In this document: in pieces, positions 25,016-35,593 of the stretch
How positions within the stretch are numbered: position 1 is the first letter of the stretch
Layout of the letters: each line of letters begins with the position of its first letter
Assembly (NCBI RefSeq): GCF_036711975.1
Contig: NC_091976.1
Location: forward strand, 25,792,001-25,856,000
Direction: 5' to 3'
Length of the DNA stretch: 64,000 bases
DNA from: Onthophagus taurus
Lineage: Eukaryota > Arthropoda > Insecta > Coleoptera > Scarabaeidae
Notes under the pieces: model-generated
What the model saw: the letters and a program-made list of their open reading frames with translations, nothing else
What the model was told of the DNA's origin: nothing
Databases searched by the model: none
Position numbers and translations under genes: made by a program

Positions 25016-25268
25016 ATGAAATCAATTATTCTTTTGATTTTGTTAGTTTGTTTTGTGAGTTGTTTTGCAGCTCCAACCCCAGATCCTAAGGTAATAAATT
25101 ATTACTAATATTAAATAATTTATTAATTAATTTTTATTTTAGCCTGACCCATATGTGGGGGTAAGTTATGGTTATTGGGGTTACCCCGGATTATATGCAA
25201 GAGTTTGGTGGCCTTCTGGCTATTGGCCGGATGGATATGGATATGGTTATTACCATTATTATTATTAA
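25016..25268 (+). CDS. short secreted Tyr/Gly/Trp-rich peptide, copy 1
   Basis: Exons 25016-25090 and 25143-25268 around a 52-bp intron (GTAATA to TTTTAG), phase 0, 66 residues. Residues 1-19 (MKSIILLILLVCFVSCFAA) are a signal peptide. The mature part begins PTPDPKPDPYVGVSYGYWG and continues YPGLYARVWWP, SGYWPDGYGYGYYHYYY. There is no cysteine in the mature chain; it is about one-third Tyr plus Gly. It resembles YGY/GYG-type short cuticle or antimicrobial-like peptides, but no named family is recognised. The TATA box and the clean splice sites support a real, highly expressed small gene. Copy 2 differs at the last residue. Confidence 0.85.
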
Positions 25269-25499
25269 TACAAAAATTTGTTAACACAACGATGTAAATA
25301 AATCGTTTTAATTTCATCCTCGTTTCTATTTCTATATTATTAACTTAATTACAATGATTGTGGACTTGTGCTACATAGTCAAAGAGTACTCAAAAGTTTG
25401 GAGTGTCATTACAGACTTTTTCGTGCAGTCTAGAATTTTATCAATACAATTCTAGATTGCATTCTTGGTCTTGTGTTACTTCTAGTGATAGTGCTAATG

Positions 25500-25620
25500 T
25501 AAAACTAGAACTAACACTAGACCTAGAACTAGAAACATTCGGATTTAGCCGCACGTCTCTCAAGACGGCTAAATTCGAATGATTCTAGTTCTAGGTCTAG
25601 TGTTAGTTCTAGTTTTAGTG
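25500..25620. repeat. hairpin repeat, copy 3
   Basis: Complete palindrome: the left arm is AACTAGAACTAACACTAGAC... with GGATTTAGCCG, the right arm CGGCTAAATTCGAATG... with CTAGTGTTAGTTCTAGTT. The matching half copy at 26870-26960, on the duplicated segment, follows the MITE directly. Confidence 0.8.
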
Positions 25621-26450
25621 CAATAAAAATATGCAACATAGTGATATTTATGCTAACTAGCGCTAACTACGACTGTCACTAGAACCATTTGGAACATGCC
25701 CAGTATAACTTTTTGATGTTTTCTTGAAGTTTTGAGTTTGATCAGAATAATTCTAAACTTTTCTTGTTTATGATCATTTTGATTCCACAGTTTTTTTATT
25801 CAAACTGGGAGTTCTCTATATTCTTTCCAGATATTTACTTGTATTTCAGAATTGGTCAGAATAATATTTGACATTCTATAAAAATCTGAAGTCTTACCAG
25901 AGTCCTACAAGACTAGCGTCTGGTTGATTCAACATATTAACTTCATTGTTAGTACTCGTTTTCTGGTTTTTGTTTTTATTCAAATTTTAACTTTTATTGA
26001 TAAATTTCTAAAACTACTTTATTCTACAAGAAGGTATTTGTTATTTCTTATTTATATGAGTTTGTACCCACCTCATCTATCCCATGAAGATTCCAGTGTT
26101 TAAAAGTAATTTCAAACTTTTTCTTCCTTTATGCTGTTTGGTCATATTCATTTTAGACTTGCTTTTGTATTCTGGATATTGACCAATGCAACTGCAATAT
26201 TCCGTGTTAATTTGGATTTCGTTTAGACAGTTTCTGACTTTTTCTAAAGTTTGGAGTGTCATTACAGACTTTTTCTTGCAGTTCAAAATTTTACCAATGG
26301 AATTCTAGACTTTTTCTTGTAATTCGGAACATGGCCACCATAATTTTTGATAGTTTCTTGAAGTTTTGAGGTTGATCAGAATAATTCTAAGCTTTTCTTG
26401 TATAAGGTATCTGATCATTCTCGGTCTTGTGTTAGTTCTAGTGATAGTGC

Positions 26451-26862
26451 TATACTCTGTTTTTAAACCAGGAGGAGTATTTTAAATTTGTCACCAGATT
26501 GACCTTGCACGTGATTGGTTGAATGCGAGGAAGGTTCACACACAGGCAATTTTAAATTTTGATTTTGAATTTGAAGGTTAGGTTATTGACAATTCGACAG
26601 TTTCGTGTCATTATTGTAAATTTTGTGTTCTTAAACCCTTCTTTATTATATTTTGAAATAAATACACTCATAACTTCAATGTCAATTTGTATGTTTAGTG
26701 TTGACGATAACAAACGAAAATAAATACAATAATAAGTAAATAAATAAATAAAATTATTAATTTAAATTTACCGCCAAAATATCTAGTGATATTTTCTAGT
26801 GATTTTTCCTAGTGTAAATCTGACTTTCGCGTTTACGCCTCCTGGTTTAAAAACAGAGTATA
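26451..26862. mobile_element. TA-targeted MITE, about 410 bp, with perfect terminal inverted repeats
   Basis: The left end (TACTCTGTTTTTAAACCAGG, positions 26453-26472) and the right end (26841-26860, its exact complement) match with no mismatch over at least 23 bp, flanked on both sides by TA. The duplicated paralogous site at about 25495-25500 lacks the element and reads GATAGTGCTAATGTAAAAC where the filled site reads GATAGTGCTA...TAGTGTAAAAC. TA targeting and the TIR length fit Tc1/mariner-type MITEs. The interior is non-coding. Insertion came after the local duplication, or was lost from one copy. Confidence 0.88.
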
Positions 26863-27710
26863 GTGTAAAACTAGAATCATTCGGGTTTAGCCGTCTTGAG
26901 AGATGTGCAGCTAAATCCGAATGTTTCTAGTTCTAGGTCTAGTGTTAGTTCTAGTTTTAATGCAATAAAAATATGCAACATAGTGATATCTTATGCTAAC
27001 TAGCGCTACCTACCACTGTCACTAGAACCATTTGGAACATGCCCAGTATAACTTTTTCTTGAAGTTTTGTGCTTGATCAGAATAATTCGAAACTTTGCTT
27101 GTTTATGATCATTTTGATTTCACAGTTTTTTTATTAAGACTGGGAGTTGTGTATATTCTTTTCAGATATTTTCTTATATTTTAGAATTGGTCAGAATAAT
27201 ATCTGATATTCTATAAAAATCTAAAGTCTTACCAGAGTCCTACAAGACTAGCGTTTGGTTGATTCAACATTATTTCTTATTTATATGAGTTTGTACCCAC
27301 CTCATCTATCCCATAAAGATTCCAGTGTTTAAAAGTAATTTCAAACTTTTTCTTCCTTTATGCTGTTTGGTCATATTCATTTTAGACTTGCTTTTGTATT
27401 CTGGATATTGACCAAAGCAACTGCAACATTCCGTGTTAATTTGGATTTCGTTTAGACAGTTTCTGACTTTTTCTAAAGTTTGGAGTGTCATTACAGACTT
27501 TTTCTTGCAGTCCAGAATTTTATCAATGGAATTCTATACTTTTTCTTATAATTCGGAACATGGCCAATATAATTTTTGATATTTTCTTGAAGTTAGATTT
27601 ATATTTATATCTTAATAGTTTTTTTGCAACGTTTTTCGTAAACAATTTCATTTAGTGTGATTACACCAATTATAACAGATCAAAGATCCAAACCACTTAA
27701 ATCCTGAGTG

Positions 27711-27719
27711 TATATAAAA
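27711..27719 (+). promoter_or_regulatory. TATA box of secreted peptide gene copy 2
   Basis: TATATAAAA in the same context as copy 1. Confidence 0.7.
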
Positions 27720-27772
27720 GTTGTCAATAAATAGTTTTAGTGAATATCGAGTTTTATCTCTCGATGATCAAA

Positions 27773-28025
27773 ATGAAATCAATTATTCTTTTGATTTTGT
27801 TAGTTTGTTTTGTGAGTTGTTTTGCAGCTCCAACCCCAGATCCTAAGGTAATAAATTATTACTAATATTAAATAAATTATTAATTAATTTTTATTTTAGC
27901 CTGACCCATATGTGGGGGTAAGTTATGGTTATTGGGGTTACCCCGGATTATATGCAAGAGTTTGGTGGCCTTCTGGCTATTGGCCGGATGGATATGGATA
28001 TGGTTATTACCATTATTATTGTTAA
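27773..28025 (+). CDS. short secreted Tyr/Gly/Trp-rich peptide, copy 2
   Basis: Exons 27773-27847 and 27900-28025, intron 52 bp, 66 residues. The protein is identical to copy 1 except that the last residue is Cys (TGT) instead of Tyr (TAT), which leaves a lone C-terminal cysteine. The 5' leader differs by a small replacement just before the ATG (CTCGATGATCAAAATG instead of CATCAAGAGATG). The replacement creates an upstream ATG with an immediate in-frame stop, which could lower translation. Otherwise intact. Confidence 0.85.
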
Positions 28026-28148
28026 TACAAAAGTTTATTAACACAACGAAGTAAATAAATCGTTTTAATTTCATCCTCGTTTCTATTTCTATATTAATAA
28101 CTTAATTACAATGATTGTGGACTTGCGCTACATAGTCAAAGAGTACTC

Positions 28149-29150
28149 TTACGATGACTTTTCCTTTCAAAAAGTAAAAGTAACCGACTCTTTGGTCCGG
28201 CAGTTGTCGAGCCTTTCGTATCTTCTAGTTTTGCATCGTGAAAGTCCAGCAACAGCACGAATCGCTTCGCTGGTAGCGAGGAACGTGCCAATAAAAACCA
28301 TTTACTACGCAAGTTCAAAGTCAAGGCGGAGATTTCGATGGTGCAACTCCTATGGAACGTGCCAACATTTTACACTATTATTCCGCATCGTTCGTTACTA
28401 TCCGCTGGGCGAAAGGAATTTTTATTTAATGTTCTTGCGAAAGCTTCAGATTTTCTTCGGGTTATTAGAGCTTCTACAAACAAGCTCTAATAACCATTTA
28501 ATTGTTTTAGAATATATTATTGTCTATCCTGTTATTGATATTCAGTATGTGATGTATGTAAATCGTACGATTTTCCTTCTTTCACTTGACATTGAGTACG
28601 GAGTAACGATCTTTCGTCGCGGTGGACAACGCCTTCTTTCAGTATGCGGTTTTGTACAAATCAGGGCAAAGTATATAAAATATGCGACCTTTTTATTCTA
28701 GTATTTAACTTTTTATTTATGGTTTTAACGATACAATTTTCAAATCGTTATAAGAGATTAAGAAGATTAATTAACAAGATAAAGTTATCTTGATTTGTTA
28801 AGTATGACTCATTTGAATAAAGGAATTTAACATTCATGAAGCACTTTTGAATTGTACCGATTAATGCATAACAAGTATCTCGAGGCGATTTTTGAATATT
28901 CATTAGAAATTGCGTTAAAATTAAACAGATGGTTTATTGTCCGAAAAACAACTTTCCTATTGTAGTTCATTTGGGCAAGGTTCCACAAAAATTCTGAAAC
29001 AAGACAATCATCCATAGATATGGGCAAATACGATACTTAAAAAAGTAAATATATTTGTACATAGGTGTAAGAAAAAAAAATAGATACACTCCCTGTAACC
29101 CACAGATGCGAACTCCGTCACAGATTTCTTCTATTGGTCCCAACCTGCAC
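28149..29150. other. gene-free stretch
   Basis: A 196-codon open stretch at 28111-28701 starts inside the duplicated repeat, has no signal, motif or amino-acid bias, and is probably chance. 28140-28420 is less AT-rich than its surroundings, but nothing in it is recognised. Confidence 0.4.
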
Positions 29151-29153
29151 TTC

Positions 29154-29204
29154 GAGGTCATCGATTGGTATAAATGCTTCATTTTTCCTCTGCAGGTTAT
29201 CAGT
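29154..29204 (+). promoter_or_regulatory. cuticle-type promoter: AGGTCA half-site, TATA box and initiator
   Basis: CGAGGTCA (29153-29160) is followed by TATAAAT (29169-29175) and the arthropod initiator ATCAGT (29199-29204) about 30 bp on. The half-site lies 9 bp before the TATA box, the same distance as in four other genes of the cluster. Confidence 0.7.
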
Positions 29205-29224
29205 ATCATATTGTTACGAGCAAA

Positions 29225-29662
29225 ATGAAAGTCCTCGTAAGTAACATTTTCTTTGCAGCCAAATCAAAAATTTTTTTTCTAATTTTCTTATAGGCTTTAG
29301 CAGTTATTTGCGCTATCATCGCAGCAGCCTCCGCTGGTTGGGGTGGTGCCCATATTGTACCAGCATCAGCTCATGGTGGTGCTGTAGGTGGCCATATTGG
29401 TGCCGCAGCTGCCATCGTTCCAGCTTCAGCTGGTGGTTATGCCGCACCAGGATGGGGAGGTTGGGCCGGACACGGAGGATGGGGAGGTTGGGGTGGACAT
29501 GGAGCATGGGCCGGTTTAGGAGGATGGGGAGGCTGGAACGGTTGGAACGGATGGGCTGGAGCTGGACATGATGGTCAATGGGTTCCGGAAAATAGTGCCG
29601 CTCACTACGATGATGGTTCTTACAGACCAGAACATCATTATGCTGCCGGGCATCATTGGTAA
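29225..29662 (+). CDS. secreted Gly/Trp/Ala-rich cuticle-type protein with DDGSYRPEHH tail
   Basis: Exon 1 is four codons (29225-29236, MKVL, donor GTAAGT); exon 2 is 29294-29662; 126 residues. MKVLALAVICAIIAAASAG is the signal peptide. Mature part: Ala/His/Gly-rich (IVPASAHGGAVGGHIGAA), then GWGGWAGHGGWGGWGG repeats, a WNGWNGWAG block, and the tail QWVPENSAAHYDDGSYRPEH ending AGHHW. The tail is shared almost exactly with the gene at 34.3-34.8 kb. Codons are G/C-richer than the flanks. It is the only plus-strand member of the cluster. There is no chitin-binding Rebers-Riddiford domain and no mature cysteine; a structural cuticle protein by composition and promoter, not by a named domain. Confidence 0.9.
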
Positions 29663-30297
29663 TGATCGAATTGGAAATTTTGAGACCTCCTAATATTGTG
29701 TTCATTTGTACAAATATGTATTTCAATCTAAAAGCTTTTATCTGTGCAATAAATTTTTGTTTTCACTGAAAATGTTTCTTGTATTTCTTCCAAAATTTAG
29801 TTCATCATCAGTCCATACTGTACACATTATAGGTATTACTAATAACATTTCAGTATGAATAATGTAATAATAACTGAAATACATTCTAAGTAAAACTGAA
29901 AGGTCAATTTATCAATATTAAATAGCAACCATACAAAGAATCATTACTCATAGGCACTCTACACATGGGCACACAAGACTTAAGAGATTATTTCATGTCA
30001 GCTTGTAAGAAAGGCATTAACACTTGCTTCACAACTCTATCATATTTCCTAATCTGAAGTCTTGTGGTTTCATTAGCCAGAGAATTGATATTCCCGAAAA
30101 TCCTCTCGATATTTTTCAACAACTACAATCACCAAAATTTACGAAAATTCGTGGATCATGGACTCTTAGCAGCGTAAATTCCAAGTCAGTTCTAATAAAG
30201 ATTTACTTCTCAAATAAATTTATCATAAGGAACAGTGTTGCCAATATGAGTTATTTTATTCCAGCATAGATGGTTGTCGTGCAGCTAGAACGACAAA
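29663..30297. other. gene-free stretch
   Basis: 3' flank (AATAAA-like signals at about 29748) and AT-rich DNA. Nothing else was seen. Confidence 0.5.
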
Positions 30298-32070
30298 ATA
30301 CAGTAAAACCTCGATATAATGAACAAATACGGGAACAGTTCGTTATGGCCAAAAGTCCGTTATATGAAAAATTTTTAGTTTACACTTTAAACTGTCTTCC
30401 AATGTTTTCAGATTGATGTGTTTAAGTTGAATTTTCTTGAGGAAGGTTTGTTTAGTAAACTGCAATTTAAGGTTCCATACAATTTAAGACAAAGAAATAA
30501 GGATTTGCCTTATCTGAACCTGAATGTAGTGGAAATTGAAAATTGTCGATCATTTCAAAAATTTATTTCTCAAGAACTGAAAGTGATTTTTCAAAACGGC
30601 TTTTTGCATTAAAAAGAGTATACTTTAATTAATAATTGGTGTTATTTCCACAAGGATCCTTCAAGAAATTAATTTTATAGCGAATTTTGAAAGTTATGGA
30701 TGAAAATTGCAACATCGAAAATTTTCTCAAAACTTCAAATATTGTTTTCTGAAAAACTAAAAATAATTTTTCAAAATGTGTTGATTCATTGGAAAGAGGA
30801 CACTTTTATTAACATTTTGGCAAACTTTCATACTCATATTCCAAGATATCGATTTTATACGAATTATTAAAGTTTAATCGGCGAAAATTACAAAATTCGG
30901 AAAAATTGTCAATCATTTCAAAAATTTGTTTCTCAAGAACTGAAAGTGATTTTTCAAAACGGCTTGTTGCATTAAAAAGATGATACTTTAATTAATAATT
31001 GGTGATATTTCCACAAGGATCCTTCAAGAAATTAATTTAATAGCGAATTTTGAAAATTATCGATGAAAATTGCAACATGGAAAATGATATCAAAACTTCA
31101 GATATTGTTTTCTCAAAAACTAAAAGTAATTTTTCAAAACGGGTTTGTGCATTGGAAAGAGGACACTTTTATTAACACTTTGGGAAATTTTCATACTCAT
31201 ATTCCGAGAACTGGATTTTATATGAATTTTTAATACTTAATCGCGAAAATTGCAAAATTTGAAAAAATTTTCGATCAATTCAAAAATTTATTTCTCAAGA
31301 ACTGAAAGTGATTTTTCAAAACGGCTTTTTGCATTAAAAATAGGATACTATAATTAATAATTGGTGATATTTCCACAAGGATCCTTCAAGAAATTAATTT
31401 TATAGCGAATTTTGAAAATTATCGTTGAAAATTGCAACATCAAAAATTTTATCAAAACTTCAAATATTGTTTTTTCAAAAACTAAAAGTTATTTTTCAAA
31501 ACGGATTGGTTCATTGGAAAGAGAACACTTTGGGAAATATTCATACTCATATTCCAAGAAATGGATTTTATACGAATTTTAAAACTTAATCGCGAAAATT
31601 GCAAAATTTGAAAAAATTTTCGATCATTTCAAAAATTTATTTCTCAAGAACTAAAAGTGATTTTTCAAAACGGCTTTTTGCATTAAAAAGATGATACTTT
31701 AATTAATAATTGGTGATATTTCCACAAGGATCCTTCAAGAAATTAATTTTAAAGCGAATTTTGAAAATTATCGATGAAAATTGCCACATCGAAAATTTTA
31801 TCAAAACTTCAAATATTGTTTTCTCAAAAACTAAAAGTTATTTTTCAAAACGGGTTGGTTCATTGGAAAGAGGACACTTTTATTAACACTTTGGGAAATT
31901 TTCATACTCATATTCCAAGAAATGGATTTTATATGAATATTTAAAACTTAATCGCGAAAATTGCAAAATTTGAAAAAATTTTCGATCATTTCAAAAATTT
32001 ATTTCTCAAAAACGAAAAGTGATTTTTCAAAACGGCATGTTGCATTAAAAAGACGATACTTTAATTAATA
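30298..32070. repeat. satellite array, about 360-bp dimers of a 180-bp unit, next to a pogo-like end
   Basis: The left border is a solo CAGTAAAACCTCGATATAAT (30302 on), typical of pogo/Tigger-type transposon ends. The array follows: CCACAAGGATCCTTCAAG recurs at about 30648, 31011, 31370 and 31720 (350-363 bp). Each period has two diverged halves, one with TTTCTCAAGAACTGAAAGTG and TTGCATTAAAAAG, the other with TTCTCAAAAACTAAAAGT and TTCATTGGAAAGAGG. The first half aligns base for base with the core of the 17-20 kb satellite. Confidence 0.85.
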
Positions 32071-32220
32071 ATCGAAAGTGATAACAGCTACAGTTCTGTT
32101 AGTAATGAATGTGATGATGAATTACAAGCGAAGAGAAGGAAACTAGACGAAAATGCAACAAGAGATCTTACAGAGGGTGTTTCTAAATTGATGCGAAATA
32201 TTTCAAGGAGTGATTTTTAG
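32071..32220 (+). pseudogene. orphan coding-like fragment abutting the satellite
   Basis: An open stretch of 49 codons ends in TAG: SDNSYSSVSNECDDELQAKR, RKLDENATRDLTEG, VSKLMRNISRSDF. Its acidic/Ser start, the KRRK nuclear-localisation-like cluster and the amphipathic end look like the C-terminus of a nuclear protein rather than random AT-rich DNA. There is no start and no clear acceptor; the satellite joins directly at its 5' side. It could be a last exon cut off by the array or a transposon-carried fragment. The parent gene is not recognised. Confidence 0.35.
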
Positions 32221-32894
32221 CAAAAATTAAGGGGGTCTTTCACGTAACTTTTTGTTCAAAACCTTCCCTACCGAGTTACAGCACTCTAAAGTTAGGCGAA
32301 AAAAGTTGTTTTTATTTAATAAATCCACTATGGAGGAATTTAGAAGAATGAAACTTTTTGACGATTTTTATAAACTGAAAATGTTATTACAAGGGGCTTA
32401 AAAAATCAAACCGTACAATACTTTGCATCAGAACTTTTTAATGCGTCTACATTTGTCTATTTAAAAACTTGATTTAAATAGAGGGATTCAAAACGCAACT
32501 TTTTTGTCTCTTGACATTTTCTCCTAAAATTGTTAGTTCTAGTTGTAATTGTTATTCAGCGTTAGATTGTGGTATATTTTTATTGTACGAAAAGTTCGGG
32601 TTTAGCCGTGCAAGCAAAACTTTTTCTTTGCAAAACTACTCAATGCCTGGGACAGTGCAAGTACATAGTAGTTTCGTAACTATGGTTACTGCATTTATAT
32701 ATTGCGAGTTATATGAAATTCCCGGTATGTATTAATACAAATAAAACAAAATAGAATACGTGTCTTTTAAAAATTCAGATTTATTACAAAATTTAATAGC
32801 AACTTAATCAGTACATAGCACCATTACTTATCAAACTACACAAACATAGCTGAGAGCCGTCTCCAAAAAATGTAGTTGGTTATCTGGTTAAGCC
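32221..32894. other. gene-free stretch with a hairpin-repeat remnant
   Basis: Positions 32530-32615 are a half copy of the dispersed hairpin repeat (TTGTTAGTTCTAG, TTATTCAGCGTTAGATTGT, TTCGGGTTTAGCCG). Otherwise it is the 3' flank of the next gene. Confidence 0.5.
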
Positions 32895-33270
32895 TTAATG
32901 ACCCCAGTGACCCCATCCATTACCGTTCCAGCCATTCCATCCGTTCCAGCCGTGTCCGTTCCAACCGTTCCAACCATTCCAACCGTTCCAGCCGTTATTC
33001 CATCCATTCCAACCGTTCCATCCGTGTCCCCATCCGCCCCATCCCCAATTTCCGTCCCATCCATGTCCGTTTGAGGTAGCAACTTTTCCTGATGGTCCAG
33101 CAATTACAGCACCATCAGCGCTGGCATGGACGCTTCCAGAAGCCGCATGCCAACCAGCATTGACTGCTACAATGGCAACGAAGAAAACAGCTAATGCCTA
33201 TTGTTGTAAATAGAAAATAATTAAGATTAATAAAGATATGATAAAGAATTTTACTTACGAAGAACTTCAT
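32895..33270 (-). CDS. secreted Trp/Asn/Gly-repeat cuticle-type protein
   Basis: Exon 1 is 33259-33270 (MKFF, donor GTAAGT), exon 2 is 32895-33197, intron 61 bp, 104 residues. MKFFALAVFFVAIVAVNAG is the signal peptide. Next comes the family motif DGAVIAGPSGKVATS (about residues 35-49). The last half is almost entirely WNG repeats: GWNGWNGWNNGWNGWNGWNG, then HGWNGWNGWNGN, ending WGHWGH. In the repeat zone Trp makes up roughly one residue in three, which is exceptional. It lacks the DDGSYRPE tail of its neighbours. The opposite strand shows a Ser/Asn/Arg-rich open frame that is only a shadow. Confidence 0.88.
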
Positions 33271-33335
33271 TTTGTTTGTTGTTCTCGGAGAAACCTCTAA
33301 GATCAAATTGATAACTGCCTGAAGATTGGGTCAGA

Positions 33336-33357
33336 CTTTATAGTAAAGTAGTGACCT
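33336..33357 (-). promoter_or_regulatory. cuticle-type promoter: AGGTCA half-site plus TATA box
   Basis: On the minus strand CGAGGTCA (AGGTCA at 33352-33357) is followed 10 bp later by TATAAAG (33336-33342). Confidence 0.65.
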
Positions 33358-33359
33358 CG

Positions 33360-34347
33360 TGTTTGGTCAAAACAACAACATATGCGTTATAATAAATTCA
33401 CACCCCACTAAAATAACGGGCAATAGGAAAATATCGATACACATTCACAAAAATTCTTAGGCATATTTACTATTGTAACTAAAAATATTCCTGTTTCAAT
33501 GTCAGTATTGAGTAATAATCGCGCCACTTTATCTACCTATAACGAGATATGAACCAGGTTGTTTACAACTTCAGGTGTACGCTATTGGGTAAGTTTATAG
33601 GAGGGGCTGAAAATCTAGGAAAATTTTTAGAGTATTAGTATTTATTTACATATAGCATATTACATTTTTACGAATTAGTATCGAGGAAATCATCGGCAAT
33701 GCTAATAGATTAATAACTTAAATGAGAAAGATATGGCTTTAGAGGTAATTGTAATTACGAGTCGTTATCCTAGATATTATGCATTCAATATCAAGCATTA
33801 ATTAATACTACGTTTAGTTTTATTACATTCACCGTGACCTTTGCATTTTCTACACTTGGTAATGCTAATTATTCTAGATTAATTTTTTTTCTTATTTTAA
33901 TCTTAAACATATATTATTAATAAGTATATCTTGAAGTTTTGCTGTTTAAAGTCTTTTAATCTTGTAACACAATTGAAGTTGTTACACTTTTTTTATAATC
34001 TATGAATGTTATGGTATATAAATGTAATAACTTATTTTTTGCTTCAAATGACGTGGATTCTGATAGAATCGAATATTTTCTTGAATATTGTTTGAGATTG
34101 TATGGGTTAAAAATAACCTCGTGGTTAATCAATAAAATAAAACGATTATATAATGAGCTTAATATAAATAATTTATTTTTCACAAAAAGAAAATTATTTT
34201 ATCAGTACATCGCACCATATACGCAAATAAAATACAATTAAACAAAGTTGTTATTAACAATCGCCAATATGGCTCTTTACAAACATGAAAGACGCTTTGT
34301 ATATTATCATCTAAAAAAACAGCCAGTTCGATTTGTTTAAATTTTCT
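33360..34347. other. gene-free AT-rich stretch
   Basis: Intergenic between two cuticle-type genes. The only open stretches overlap on both strands near 34.0-34.2 kb and look like chance. Confidence 0.5.
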
Positions 34348-34846
34348 TTAATGTCCATGTCCGCCATAATGATGCTCGGGTCTGTAAGAACCATCATCGT
34401 AATGAGCAGCGCTGTTTTCAGGAACCCATTGTCCTTCGTGTCCATTTCCTGCCCATCCACCGTGACCTCCCCAAGCTCCAGCACCTCCCCATCCACCAGC
34501 CCATCCAGCTCCACCCCAACCTCCCCAACCACCGGCTCCATGTCCAGCCCAACCACTGTGATCTCCATGGTTTGAGGTAGAAACTTTTCCGGATGGTCCA
34601 GCGATGACTGAGCTACCATCTCCTGCTACGGAGACAGCTCCAGATCCGGGTCCGTACCATTTACCACCACCGTGGTCACCTCCCCAACCACCCCATCCTC
34701 CATGACCGCCCCATCCTCCATGTCCACCCCATCCTCCAGCTGCTACAGCAGCAATTGCAGCGAAAAGAACAACCTAATAATAATAATTGATAATAATAAA
34801 ATTAAAAATAAATTATTTTATTAGTTATACTCACGAAGACTTTCAT
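34348..34846 (-). CDS. secreted Gly/Trp-rich cuticle-type protein with DDGSYRPEHH tail
   Basis: Exon 1 is 34835-34846 (MKVF, donor GTGAGT), exon 2 is 34348-34773, 145 residues. MKVFVVLFAAIAAVAAG is the signal peptide. Then GGWGGHGGWGGHGGWGGWGG, KWYGPGSGAVSVAG, the family motif SSVIAGPSGKVSTS, a second Gly/Trp block (AGGWGGWGGAGWAGGWGG), and the tail EGQWVPENSAAHYDDGSYRP then EHHYGGHGH. The tail nearly repeats that of the gene at 29.2 kb, so these two are close paralogues despite opposite orientation. It has no cysteine in the mature chain and no chitin-binding domain. Confidence 0.9.
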
Positions 34847-34908
34847 GTTTGATTGTTACTCAAATTGTTGCTTGTACAAATTGATACTAAGATCTTGGTT
34901 TCGTTCCC

Positions 34909-34930
34909 TTTTATACCCAACAATTGACCT
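34909..34930 (-). promoter_or_regulatory. cuticle-type promoter: AGGTCA half-site plus TATA box
   Basis: CGAGGTCA (AGGTCA at 34925-34930) followed 10 bp on by TATAAAA (34909-34915), minus strand. Confidence 0.7.
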
Positions 34931-35593
34931 CGCAAAGACTTGGAATTGACTTGTGCCCCGAACAAAATAACAGACCGTTACAATTACATTGATTTTTTTT
35001 CTAAAACATTGAAACGTAGAGAATGTTGAGAAATAATGCGAAGGTCGAGCATGGTTTAACACCAAAGGCCAGAAAATATAATCCGCACGATTTGCCGAGT
35101 TGAGAACGACCGCATTGGTATTGTACACGGATCGTTGACCCATTGTACCCGTGACCCATTACGCGTTACACCTTGACTTTCATCTTCAATGAAGAAGTAA
35201 TTTGAACTTGAACTCTTCTTGCCTTATAGTATAATGTCAGCACAGAGAGATTTAATCGGTATTCTTCAATGAGAATTCATTACGTTGTTAATTACGTAAT
35301 TTATAACACAACAAAAAATTTAATATAAATAATAAGTCTTTTTAAATCTATTAGATTACTTTTTGGGTGTGTGTTATTATTGTTATAAATAAAACGATAT
35401 CAAGGTTTCTTTATAAAAGTGAAATAAACAGGATCTATTTTTTACCAACAAAATAAAACAATCATTTGTGTGTTTATCACAATTCTTTAATCTTAAAACG
35501 TAACATATATTTAAATCCAATTGGAACCTCTTCATATAACAAATTTTCGGTTCAAATAAACAACGTAATTCATGAAGTCTTAAGTAAATTGAA
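34931..35593. other. intergenic stretch
   Basis: No gene. Open frames overlapping this area on the minus strand are out of frame with the real genes. Confidence 0.5.

Larger units (their letters stand above)
24844..28148. repeat. tandem segmental duplication carrying the small secreted peptide gene
   Basis: 24844-25393 and 27596-28148 are direct copies, nearly identical from GATTTATATTTATATCTTAA through the peptide gene to ACATAGTCAAAGAGTACTC. The DNA between also exists twice: about 25500-26420 matches 26870-27590 (shared TTTGGAACATGCCCAGTATA and TTCCGTGTTAATTTGG), and the second copy lacks roughly 95 bp present near 25950-26040. High identity, including introns and flanks, indicates a recent event. 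Confidence 0.9.

Noticed and set aside
28111-28701. 196-codon open stretch on the plus strand
   Set aside because: It begins inside a duplicated non-coding repeat, has no signal, domain, composition bias or splice context, and its internal Mets and stops look random.
32876-33103. Ser/Asn/Arg-rich frame opposite the WNG-repeat gene, and an Asp/Gly/Thr-rich minus frame
   Set aside because: Both are other-frame readings of the TGGAACGG repeats; the spliced frame with signal peptide and TATA box explains the sequence.
34002-34241. Overlapping open frames on both strands
   Set aside because: Very AT-rich, no domain, no promoter; chance.
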